Below, in pieces: positions 1 through 6,828 of a stretch of 23,797 bases of DNA (its first letter is position 1; each line of letters opens with the position of its first letter). A program made the translations under genes and the position numbers. Source of the DNA: a virus. Where the stretch lies: positions 1-23,797 of the IMG/VR virus record IMGVR_UViG_3300026500_001430. The stretch is one strand, 5' to 3'. The notes beneath the pieces were generated by a model. The model ran no database searches. It had not been told where the DNA came from and saw only the letters and a program-made list of their open reading frames with translations.

Positions 1-62
1 AGAAATTCTTCTGGAGGTTCGTTACTAGAAACGGCTGGCAAGAACAAACGTTCACGTCCTAG
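1..62 (+). CDS. C-terminal end of an upstream tail gene (partial)
   Basis: One frame enters the window open and stops at TAG 60-62. It encodes about 19 residues that end in FFWRFVTRNGWQEQTFTS, a Trp/Phe-rich stretch that looks like real protein. A second open frame (stop TAA 85-87) gives a Ser/Arg/Lys-rich peptide, which I think less likely because its stop lies against the next ribosome binding site. In the lambda order the gene before the tube encodes a tail terminator or completion protein (U or Z type). That identity is inferred from position only; the residues are too few to assign a family. Confidence 0.4.
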   Translation, partial: KFFWRFVTRNGWQEQTFTS

Positions 63-90
63 TCCTTTCAATATACATAGGAGATAAACT

Positions 91-1233
91 ATGGCAGATA
101 CATTATATTTTAGTCGCGATACTCAGGTATTCGTTAAGATAGGCAGTGCAGTATGGACAATGCCTGTTCTTGATGGATTCTCTTTCTCGCAAGCAACAAA
201 TGCGTCAGAAATTACTCTGAACGAAATGTCAGACACCTCAGGCAATAGCCGACGTGCACGACAAATGTTTACTGATTCTTATGCACCGGCTGAGTGGAGT
301 TTTTCTACTTACGCACGTCCCTTTAAATCAGTAGGGACTACAGACCCTGTAACTCAAGGTGTTGCCGATAGTGCTGTGAAGCATCACGCAGTAGAAGAAG
401 TCTTATGGGCAATGATGGTAGGAGATGCAGCTTATGCATCAAATACTTTTACAGGCTTTACTGCAGACGGCGATGATCTTGATATCACTTTTGCAAACTC
501 AAATAAAACAAGTCTAGGAAAAGCAGATATTTTCTTTGTAATGGGCGGCGCTCGTGGAGGCACAAAAACTACTTACAAAATTGCAGACTGTTGTGTAAAC
601 GAAGCTTCTTTAGACTTTGATATTGATGGAATTGCTACTATCAACTGGTCGGGTTTTGGTACAATAATTACAGAAGATACGGCTCCATCACCTACAATTT
701 ATGAAGGTACGGCTTCTAGTGATACAAGTAATTTTATACGTAATCGTCTTACTAGTCTAGCTATAAGCACTACAGACGACCACTTGTTAGCTACTGGAGA
801 GACTGCGGATAGTGACTCAGCTCGAGAAGACTATGACTTAGTTTTAACCGGAGGAAATGTAACTATTTCAAATAATATTACATTTTTAACTCCAGAAACT
901 TTAGGAGTTGTTAATCAGCCTCTTGGTCATGTAACGGGAACTCGATCTGTATCAGGTAACTTTACTTGCTACTTAAATGCTGAAGCAGACTCAAGCGCTG
1001 ATTTGTTTGAGCGTCTAATTGAAGATACAGATACCATTGTTAATAATTTTACTTTGTTATTTAAAGTAGGGGGAGGCGCAACTCCTCGTATTGAGTTAAA
1101 CATGGCGCAATGTCACTTAGAAGTACCTACTCACTCAATTGATGATGTTATCTCGCTGGAAACTAACTTCCATGCGTTGCCTAGCACAATTAGTTCAACA
1201 GACGAACTAACTATTAAGTACGTCGGAGAATAA
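91..1233 (+). CDS. Major tail tube protein, probably a duplicated tube fold
   Basis: This 380-residue protein should polymerise into the hollow tail tube around the tape measure. The assignment rests on its position just before the G/GT chaperones and tape measure, and on a Thr/Ser-rich beta-strand pattern with no signal peptide or membrane segment. AGGAGA at 79-84 lies 6 bases before the ATG and fixes the start. It is clearly longer than lambda gpV (246 residues). The two halves look related. Residues 28-76 and 100-110 match 254-312 in pattern: a Ser/Asn/Thr-rich strand, a strand of alternating aromatics, then a helix such as VEEVLWAMM or DLFERLIED. Residues 160-190 (ADCCVNEASLDFDIDG) match 331-363 (AQCHLEVPTHSIDD). 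The gene has its own terminator directly downstream, as expected for the most abundant tail protein. A minor tail protein with a tube-like fold is the alternative. Confidence 0.85.
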   Translation: MADTLYFSRDTQVFVKIGSAVWTMPVLDGFSFSQATNASEITLNEMSDTSGNSRRARQMFTDSYAPAEWSFSTYARPFKSVGTTDPVTQGVADSAVKHHAVEEVLWAMMVGDAAYASNTFTGFTADGDDLDITFANSNKTSLGKADIFFVMGGARGGTKTTYKIADCCVNEASLDFDIDGIATINWSGFGTIITEDTAPSPTIYEGTASSDTSNFIRNRLTSLAISTTDDHLLATGETADSDSAREDYDLVLTGGNVTISNNITFLTPETLGVVNQPLGHVTGTRSVSGNFTCYLNAEADSSADLFERLIEDTDTIVNNFTLLFKVGGGATPRIELNMAQCHLEVPTHSIDDVISLETNFHALPSTISSTDELTIKYVGE

Positions 1234-1251
1234 TAATAAAGATTATTCTTT

Positions 1252-1273
1252 AAGGGGCTCCGGCCCCTTTTTT
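1252..1273 (+). terminator. Rho-independent terminator after the tail tube gene
   Basis: A perfect 7-bp stem, AAGGGGC (1252-1258) with GCCCCTT (1263-1269), closes a TCCG loop. As RNA this is a UNCG-type tetraloop on a C-G closing pair, an unusually stable hairpin. A run of T (1268-1273) follows at once. It lies 19 bases after the tube stop codon and ahead of a new promoter, so it should end most transcripts coming from the capsid and tube genes. Confidence 0.92.
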
Positions 1274-1284
1274 CGTTACCTCTT

Positions 1285-1324
1285 AAAAATAAATCTTGAC
1301 ATCTCACCTCCCATAACCTATAAT
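1285..1324 (+). promoter_or_regulatory. Consensus sigma-70 promoter for the tail assembly operon
   Basis: TTGACA at 1296-1301 and TATAAT at 1319-1324 are both perfect consensus boxes separated by the optimal 17 bases. An A/T-rich stretch (1285-1294) just upstream could act as an UP element. The predicted start is near 1331, leaving a short leader with AAGGA (1349-1353) before ATG 1361. The 18 bases 1285-1302 (AAAAATAAATCTTGACAT) recur exactly at the promoter near 19554. It should drive the chaperone, tape measure and tail-tip genes with host RNA polymerase. Confidence 0.9.
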
Positions 1325-1360
1325 TACAAGATATAAATTTACACTCTCAAAGGATAAAAA

Positions 1361-1783
1361 ATGAGCGATTCACCTATTTCTTTATCGAGTCTGATGACTC
1401 CAAGTAAAACTGTTTCTATTGACTTTCCTGGTTATAAAGACATGAAAGTATCTCTGTGCTATCTGGCTCGAGAAGAACTTCTTAAACTGCGTAAAAAATG
1501 TGTATCTACAAAGTTTGATAAAAAAACTCGTCAACCAGAAGAAGTACTAGATGAAGAAAAGTTTTTAGTAGAGTACTGTAAGGCAGTAATTAAAACATGG
1601 TCGGGCTTGAAGTTTTCATACCTAGAAGAGCTTCTTTTGGTAGATGTCTCGGCTTACGACCCTGAAGATGAACTTCCTTACACACAAGAAAACGCAGAGC
1701 TTTTGATGAAAAATTCAAACGTATTCGATACGTGGGTTACCGAAACCGTAGGTGATCTTGAAAATTTTACTGGGAGCAAGTAG
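1361..1783 (+). CDS. G: Tail assembly chaperone, gpG-like (unshifted product)
   Basis: This 140-residue soluble, charged protein sits between the tube gene and the tape measure, the fixed place of the lambda G chaperone. Such proteins coat the tape measure and recruit tube subunits, and are absent from the finished virion. AAGGA at 1349-1353 lies 7 bases before the ATG. The gene ends with TAG at 1781-1783 shortly after a slippery heptamer (1762-1768), and the -1 frame is open from exactly that heptamer. Sequence similarity to lambda G is not obvious by eye. The call rests on size, position and the frameshift arrangement, which together are highly characteristic of long-tailed phages. Confidence 0.88.
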   Translation: MSDSPISLSSLMTPSKTVSIDFPGYKDMKVSLCYLAREELLKLRKKCVSTKFDKKTRQPEEVLDEEKFLVEYCKAVIKTWSGLKFSYLEELLLVDVSAYDPEDELPYTQENAELLMKNSNVFDTWVTETVGDLENFTGSK

Positions 1784-2196
1784 GGCAAATCCACTCCCTA
1801 CTAAAGCGATACGTAAAGGAAGCAGATAGTACCTTCAACGTGGAGAAGTACTTACGTCTTTGCGAACAATTAGGGGAAGAACCAGATCCTGCCAAAATGC
1901 CGCTCGAGCCTTCTGATTTTCCAGAAGAAGTTCAAGTGGCATTTTTTATGTTCGGCTTATTACCAGATCACTGGGAAGGAATGAGTGGGACATATATGGG
2001 AAAGTATTGGGACGGGCTGGACTACTTTTTTAAAGTATACGAAGTTGAAAAACCTAAAGAAATACTATATTTTATGAAGCTTTATGAAGGAACTATAATT
2101 TCATACAGAGCAGAAAAAGCAGAACAAAAGCGTAAAGCAGACGAAAGAAAGTCAAAAAGCGGTGGAAAAAACTACACCCACAATGTGAAAGGCTAA
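1361..2196 (+). CDS. GT: G-T fusion tail assembly chaperone made by -1 frameshift
   Basis: Slipping back one base at A AAT TTT joins residues 1-136 of the G frame (ending ENF) to 142 residues of the next frame, beginning YWEQVGQIHSLLKRYVKEAD, for a predicted 278-residue protein. The join is clean: the -1 frame has a TGA at 1759-1761 and opens at 1762, while the G frame closes at 1781-1783. Slippage can therefore only occur in this 22-base window, which holds one canonical heptamer. In lambda the minor GT product links G to the tape measure through its T domain. The C-terminus here is Lys-rich (KAEQKRKADERKSK), suited to binding a partner. Its TAA overlaps the tape measure ATG (TAATG at 2194-2198). 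Confidence 0.85.
1762..1802 (+). promoter_or_regulatory. Programmed -1 ribosomal frameshift signal
   Basis: AAATTTT (1762-1768), read A AAT TTT in the G frame, fits the X XXY YYZ rule. Downstream, AGTAGGG (1779-1785) pairs with CCCTACT (1796-1802) in a perfect 7-bp stem with a 10-base loop. The stem begins 10 bases after the heptamer and contains the G stop codon. A competing 5-bp pairing, GGGAG 1772-1776 with CTCCC 1794-1798, uses the same downstream arm. Whether either structure stimulates slippage is inference. Confidence 0.82.
1840..2196 (+). CDS. T: T-domain reading frame of the tail chaperone; GTG start doubtful
   Basis: Read on its own, this frame could begin at GTG 1840 and give 118 residues. 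I doubt it is started independently. The nearest purine-rich tract, AAGGAAG at 1816-1822, is about 17 bases away, too far for a normal ribosome binding site. Coding character also continues upstream without a break to 1762, inside the frameshift window. It is listed because it would be called as a separate gene if the frameshift were ignored. The fold looks mixed helical and aromatic (AFFMFGLLPDHWEGM, YWDGLDYFFKVYEV), and the end is Lys-rich. Confidence 0.55.
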   Translation: MEKYLRLCEQLGEEPDPAKMPLEPSDFPEEVQVAFFMFGLLPDHWEGMSGTYMGKYWDGLDYFFKVYEVEKPKEILYFMKLYEGTIISYRAEKAEQKRKADERKSKSGGKNYTHNVKG

Positions 2197-5100
2197 TGGC
2201 AAATAAAATTACAATTGATATTGAAGTCAATGGCAAGATGCAAAAAGCCACTGTGTCTGCTAAAAAATTAAAAGACGCATTAAATGAGACTAGTAGGTCT
2301 GCAAAAGAAACAGAGCGAAATACTAAAGGTTTAGCGCAGACTGCTTCTGCTGGAGGTAAAAACTTTTCTAAAATGGCTTCAGGTATTTCCGGAGGTCTTG
2401 TACCAGCATATGCTGCGCTTGCTGCAAACGTGTTTGCTTTAACAGCTGCGTTTAATTTTTTAAAGAGCTCTTCTCAAGTAGCTTTGTTAGAAAGATCTCA
2501 AGTTGCTTATGCTTCAAATACTGGAGTAGCCTTAGACAGGCTGACAGGGTCTCTAAGAGAGGCTTCAAAAGGAATGTTAGATTTTCAAGCTGCTGCGCAA
2601 GCGTCTGCCATTGGGCTCGCAAAAGGCTTTTCTTCCTCTCAAATGGATTCAATAGCGGAAGGCGCATTAAAAGTTTCTAATGCCTTGGGTAGAGACTTTA
2701 CTGATTCTTTTGATAGGCTCGTAAGAGGTATTTCAAAAGCAGAACCAGAATTACTAGACGAATTAGGCATAACTTTACGTCTAGAAACAGCTACCAAAAA
2801 CTACGCCGCGGCTTTAGGAAAGTCTGCAAAAGAACTTACTGCCGCAGAAAGGTCGCAGGCGGTGTATTTAGAAACAATGAAACAATTAGAAGACGTTACT
2901 GCAGGCGCGGATGCAGAAGCAAATCCCTTTGTACAGTTGGGAGTTACAATGTCTGACTTAGTAAAAAATATAATGCAGTTTCTTCTTCCTGCATTTGAAG
3001 CACTGGCTAAATTTATTAATAGCAATGCTGTTGCAGCACTAGGGTTTTTTGCTCTTCTAGGCGCAAGCGTGCTTAAAAGTATGCCTTTTGTAGAAAAATT
3101 AACTGGCTCTTTTAAAGAGTTTGCTTCTGCCCAAAAAACCGCATTAGCAGACAGTAGAAAAGAGCTAGAAAGCTACCGTCAAAAACTACAGCAGGTAAAA
3201 AATACTGCAGAGCAAAGTAAAGCTATGGGGGCTGCTCAAGTAAAATCGGGTGCACAGGGAGCAATATCTGCCGGTGCACAGTCTCCTGTACTTATGAGGG
3301 CTGCCCTAGGCACAATGAAGGGAGCAGACCAAGCAAACCTTAAAAAAGCGTTAAAGTCTGCAGAAGCTCAATATACTAAATCAGGAGCAATTACAAAAGG
3401 AATATTTAAAGGGGTTTCAATAGATGTAGTAAGAAGTATGTCTGGAGGCTTTAAGCAAATAGAAGCTGCAAATTTAAAAACAACTAAAACTATCGGTACT
3501 AGGTTTAAAATAATTGGAATGCAAGCAAAGGCTGCTGGTATGCGTATTCGTACTGCTTTTACTTCGGCGTTTGCAAAGGCAGGAAAAGCAGTAAATGGCT
3601 TTGGTAAAGCAATGAATCTAGCTATGAAAGCAACAGTTATTCTTGGGCTTATTCAAATGATTTATGATTTGGTAGTGTCTATAGCAACTGCTCCCCATAC
3701 AATACTAAAAAATGTTATAGGAATAGGAACGGGCGCAGTAGGAATTTTACAAAGTATAGCTAATACTGTTATTGATGTGATAAATTATATTATTAATCAA
3801 GTAAATAGACTGCCGGGGATAGAAATTGCAACTTTAAACTATAAAACTTTTGGAGATGACTTCAAAAAAGATATGGACACTTTTCTAGAAACAAGCGAGT
3901 TTGCTTTAAATCTTAAAAAAAGAGAAGAAAAAATGAAAACTCGACAAACAGAATTAGACACTATAAAAGCAATAAAGGAAGAGTTGCCCGAAGTAGAAAA
4001 AGCTATTTCAAAAATTATGCAGGGTAAGTTATTTGACCCCGATGATAAAGATTTTGCTAAGAATACTCAAAAAAGAATGGAAGCAACCGCCAAAGCAATG
4101 TCTTCTTTAGGGATAGAAGGACTTTTCGCGGATGCTTTAACAATTAAAGATCCAGCACGACAGAAAAAAGCAATTAAAGCTATAGGAGACGGGCTCGCAG
4201 ATGATTTAGAAAAACTTTCTCCCAAGTTTGCGGCGGCGGTTCGTGCAGGAGATGCACAGCTGGTAGGTTCTATGGTTGCTAATGCAGGGGCATTTACAGC
4301 AAACATTGCAGAAGTAGAAGACCAAATAGCAAGTATGTCAACTACTTTATCTGGAAAAGGAGCCGAAGGCACTCGCGTATTTTTAGAAATGTTAATGAAA
4401 ACCGGTAACGCCGCCGTGCTAGCAGGAAGCAAAATAGGCTTAACTACTGATGTAGTAGACCAGTTAAACGCTGCTTTTGAAAATAAAGGAGGTATTGATT
4501 CTTACATAGCTTCTTTACGACAAGTAGAGCAAAAAACTCAAGAAATTGCCCAAAATCGACACTTGATAGGGCTAGACACTATAGGCACTTCCAGGCAGTC
4601 CGGAGCTTTAGCATCACAAACGGGGCTACAAAGAACCTCTGACTCCGCCGAATTAAACTTACAAGAAAAAAGAAATAATTTACAAAAAATATACAATGAA
4701 AACAGGGCATTAATGGATACAACGCAAAAAGTAGAACATGACAACAGAGTAGCAGAGGCAATAAGAGAAATAGAATTAGCAGAGAAAAAAGCAGAAGTAG
4801 CTAAAGTAAATGCTACAGAGCTTGGACAACTCGGACAAGCTATAGGAGACTCTCTTACCTCAAGCATGCAAAGCGCATTTGATGGCCTTATACAAGGTAC
4901 TATGACTGCAAAAGAAGCGTTCGCAAGTATGGCAACAAGCATGCTTCAAAGTATTGCCAAAGTTATTGCAGAACTACTCACAGCTAAACTATTGACTGCA
5001 GCTCTTGGCGGAAGCAGCTTTGGAAGCTTTTTAGGTATACCTGCAGGCAAAACAGGAGGAGTTTTTTCAAACGGAGGAAAGGTCTCTGGGTACGCAACAG

Positions 5101-5393
5101 GCGGGGTCGCAAAAGGACCTGGCTCGGGTTATCCTGCTATTCTTCATGGTACAGAAGCAGTAGTACCGCTTCCGAACGGTAAATCAATTCCTGTTGACAT
5201 GAAAAATGCAGGACAAAACAATAATGTTACTGTAAATGTTTCTATGAATGGACAGGGAGGGGCACAGCAAAATACACAATCCGACGGGTCTCAAGGAGCT
5301 AACTTAGGCGCTGCAATTGCTGCTGCAGTACAAAAAGAGCTACATAACCAGAAGCGTGCAGGCGGAATACTTAATCCGATGGGAGCATCCTAA
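2196..5393 (+). CDS. H: Tail tape measure protein
   Basis: At 1065 residues this protein sets tail length, fills the tube lumen and is released during DNA ejection. At the usual ~1.5 angstrom per residue it predicts a tail of about 160 nm. It starts with a charged N-terminus, then hydrophobic segments at about 66-90 (PAYAALAANVFALTAAF), 277-295 and 475-540, which may insert into the host membrane at ejection. Long Lys/Glu/Ala helical stretches follow. Residues ~874-945 (SLTSSMQSAFDGLIQGTM, then KEAFASMATSMLQSIAKV) match the conserved C-terminal pattern of lambda gpH-type proteins. The Gly-rich stretch from ~954 (GGVFSNGGKVSGYATGG, then AILHGTEAVVPL) is a hallmark of tape measure C-termini. 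The ATG overlaps the GT stop, so translation is probably coupled. The ATG of the next gene overlaps its own stop. Confidence 0.96.
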   Translation: MANKITIDIEVNGKMQKATVSAKKLKDALNETSRSAKETERNTKGLAQTASAGGKNFSKMASGISGGLVPAYAALAANVFALTAAFNFLKSSSQVALLERSQVAYASNTGVALDRLTGSLREASKGMLDFQAAAQASAIGLAKGFSSSQMDSIAEGALKVSNALGRDFTDSFDRLVRGISKAEPELLDELGITLRLETATKNYAAALGKSAKELTAAERSQAVYLETMKQLEDVTAGADAEANPFVQLGVTMSDLVKNIMQFLLPAFEALAKFINSNAVAALGFFALLGASVLKSMPFVEKLTGSFKEFASAQKTALADSRKELESYRQKLQQVKNTAEQSKAMGAAQVKSGAQGAISAGAQSPVLMRAALGTMKGADQANLKKALKSAEAQYTKSGAITKGIFKGVSIDVVRSMSGGFKQIEAANLKTTKTIGTRFKIIGMQAKAAGMRIRTAFTSAFAKAGKAVNGFGKAMNLAMKATVILGLIQMIYDLVVSIATAPHTILKNVIGIGTGAVGILQSIANTVIDVINYIINQVNRLPGIEIATLNYKTFGDDFKKDMDTFLETSEFALNLKKREEKMKTRQTELDTIKAIKEELPEVEKAISKIMQGKLFDPDDKDFAKNTQKRMEATAKAMSSLGIEGLFADALTIKDPARQKKAIKAIGDGLADDLEKLSPKFAAAVRAGDAQLVGSMVANAGAFTANIAEVEDQIASMSTTLSGKGAEGTRVFLEMLMKTGNAAVLAGSKIGLTTDVVDQLNAAFENKGGIDSYIASLRQVEQKTQEIAQNRHLIGLDTIGTSRQSGALASQTGLQRTSDSAELNLQEKRNNLQKIYNENRALMDTTQKVEHDNRVAEAIREIELAEKKAEVAKVNATELGQLGQAIGDSLTSSMQSAFDGLIQGTMTAKEAFASMATSMLQSIAKVIAELLTAKLLTAALGGSSFGSFLGIPAGKTGGVFSNGGKVSGYATGGVAKGPGSGYPAILHGTEAVVPLPNGKSIPVDMKNAGQNNNVTVNVSMNGQGGAQQNTQSDGSQGANLGAAIAAAVQKELHNQKRAGGILNPMGAS

Positions 5394-5812
5394 TGTCAAC
5401 CTTTAGTTTTACAATATCTGCTCCAGAGGTAAATACCTTAAAAAATACTAATGGGCTATCCGCGTTTGAAGCAACTGCTGATCGAGGAATGTCGCGTTCT
5501 TCAAAGCATCGTGTTCTTACTGCAAAGTTTGGCGATGGGTATGAGCAAAGAGTTCTTGACGGTATAAATACAAAAGACGACGCTTTCAATTTATCTTTTA
5601 ATAATCGTACTGCTGAAGATATAAATTTAATTGCTGCTTTTTTTGACAGTAAAGCCGCAAAAAACTTTGATTTTACAGTAACAGATACTTTTACTGGGGG
5701 TAATCTTTCTAATACAACAATGAAAGTTGTTTGTGATACTTATAATATAAACTATATTAGAGAAAATTTTCACTCTCTTACTTGCACACTACGAAGAGTT
5801 TATGAACCATGA
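5393..5812 (+). CDS. M: Minor tail protein M
   Basis: This 139-residue tail-tip protein carries the signature of the lambda gpM family, AKFGDGYEQRVLDGIN at residues 44-59. The family forms a ring between the tube and the tip complex. The end (LTCTLRRVYEP) also fits the family's conserved C-terminal strand. GGGAG at 5381-5385, inside the tape measure gene, lies 7 bases before the ATG, which overlaps the tape measure stop (TAATG). The stop overlaps the next start (ATGA at 5809-5812), so M and L are probably translated in a coupled way. Its length is close to that of lambda M (109 residues) plus a small extension. Confidence 0.9.
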   Translation: MSTFSFTISAPEVNTLKNTNGLSAFEATADRGMSRSSKHRVLTAKFGDGYEQRVLDGINTKDDAFNLSFNNRTAEDINLIAAFFDSKAAKNFDFTVTDTFTGGNLSNTTMKVVCDTYNINYIRENFHSLTCTLRRVYEP

Positions 5813-6828
5813 GCGATATAATTGATACAGTTCAACTACAAGAAACAGACGATGCTTTAATAACTTTATTTGAGGTAACGTTGCCGAGCACAGGTACGGT
5901 CGTGTATCTTGTAGACGGAATGGATAATGGGGAAAATAATATTTACTTCCCCGAAAAACAACTAAACAATTCTTCTACATACACTTTACAAGAGTATGTA
6001 GCAATACCAATAGATGTGGAAGGAGTAGAGTTTAATTCATCAGGTTCTTCAAACAGACCTACTTTAAGGCTAGCAAATATTCCGGTTCTTTCAAGGACAG
6101 TAGCAAATAATGAAGACGGAGTAGAAGACGAATACGATATACTAGATATTCTAGCCGAAGAAGGAATTGTTAAAAATGAGGATCTACTCACAGCAAAAGT
6201 TGTTATAAGACGAACCTTATTTAAAAAAACCTATACTGAGTCCGATGCCCCTGCGGTAGCTAATGCTCCTGTTGAGTTTCCTACTCAAATTTTTTATATT
6301 GACAGAGTAAGCTCAGAAAGTAATGTACTAGTTGAATTTGAGCTTGCTACAGCTATGGATATAGAAACTGTAAAGCTGCCCGGTAGAGTTATAAATGGTA
6401 GATACTGTCCTTGGAAATACCAAGGGTATCACACTCCTGTAACTGTTGATGATGCAATTGTTCCTTTAAAAGAAGGGGGCTGTACTTGGCCAATAAATAG
6501 CAAAGGTAGGTTTTTTGATGAGCATGATAATGTTATAACTCGAGATATCACAACTATAGCACTTTGGGAATCTAGTAGCACGTTCGCTGTAGGAGCAAAA
6601 GTAAAAACAATTACTAATGGGCATACGGAAATATGGGAGGCTTTAAGAGCGGTACCTTCAAATAAAAATCCTAAAAATCAAAAAGTTTATTGGAAAAGAT
6701 TGGATGTTTGCGGAAAAACGTTAAATTCTTGTAAAATACGATTCCAAGGAAACAATACGACTGATGCTTTATTGACCACATTTACATTACCTTTTGGAGG
6801 CTTCCCGGGCTCGAAGCAGTTTAGATGA
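5809..6828 (+). CDS. L: Minor tail protein L, Fe-S type, with an inserted sugar-binding-like module
   Basis: This 339-residue tail-tip protein of the lambda gpL family has an N-terminal beta domain and a C-terminal metal-binding domain. Lambda gpL binds a [4Fe-4S] cluster through four cysteines. The equivalents here are C200 (NGRYCPWKYQG), C225 (EGGCTW), C301 and C308 (VCGKTLNSCKIRF), and the family ending LPFGGFPG is present (327-334). Between the second and third cysteines lies an extra segment, about 249-299, with the pattern of CBM5/12-like modules: W253, FAVGAKV, W276, then P-rich, then YWK with W295. It may add surface or sugar binding at the tip. The gene overlaps M and K by four bases each. 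Lambda gpL is 232 residues; the insertion explains much of the difference. Confidence 0.93.
   Translation: MSDIIDTVQLQETDDALITLFEVTLPSTGTVVYLVDGMDNGENNIYFPEKQLNNSSTYTLQEYVAIPIDVEGVEFNSSGSSNRPTLRLANIPVLSRTVANNEDGVEDEYDILDILAEEGIVKNEDLLTAKVVIRRTLFKKTYTESDAPAVANAPVEFPTQIFYIDRVSSESNVLVEFELATAMDIETVKLPGRVINGRYCPWKYQGYHTPVTVDDAIVPLKEGGCTWPINSKGRFFDEHDNVITRDITTIALWESSSTFAVGAKVKTITNGHTEIWEALRAVPSNKNPKNQKVYWKRLDVCGKTLNSCKIRFQGNNTTDALLTTFTLPFGGFPGSKQFR
6553..6705 (+). other. CBM5/12-like module inside gpL
   Basis: Residues ~249-299 of the L protein read as a small beta module with three spaced tryptophans (W253, W276, W295) and the phrases STFAVGAKV, EIWEALRAVPSNKNPKN and YWKRL. This order resembles chitin-binding-type CBM5/12 modules (W..s..Y..G..V....g..Y.A......P.....W). 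It falls exactly between the second and third cluster cysteines. The fold and any sugar binding are inferred from pattern only. Confidence 0.6.

Noticed and set aside
1-87. Frame 1 open to TAA 85-87 as the upstream gene
   Set aside because: The peptide is low-complexity Ser/Arg/Lys, and its stop overlaps the tube ribosome binding site region; the frame ending at 62 looks more protein-like. The window edge prevents certainty.
4067-4942. Several minus-strand open frames opposite the tape measure gene
   Set aside because: Ala/Ser/Cys-rich translations without ribosome binding sites; they are shadows of an A-rich, helix-coding gene.
6297-6325. Possible promoter with TTGACA inside gene L
   Set aside because: No acceptable -10 box at 16-18 bases, and it lies within conserved coding sequence.
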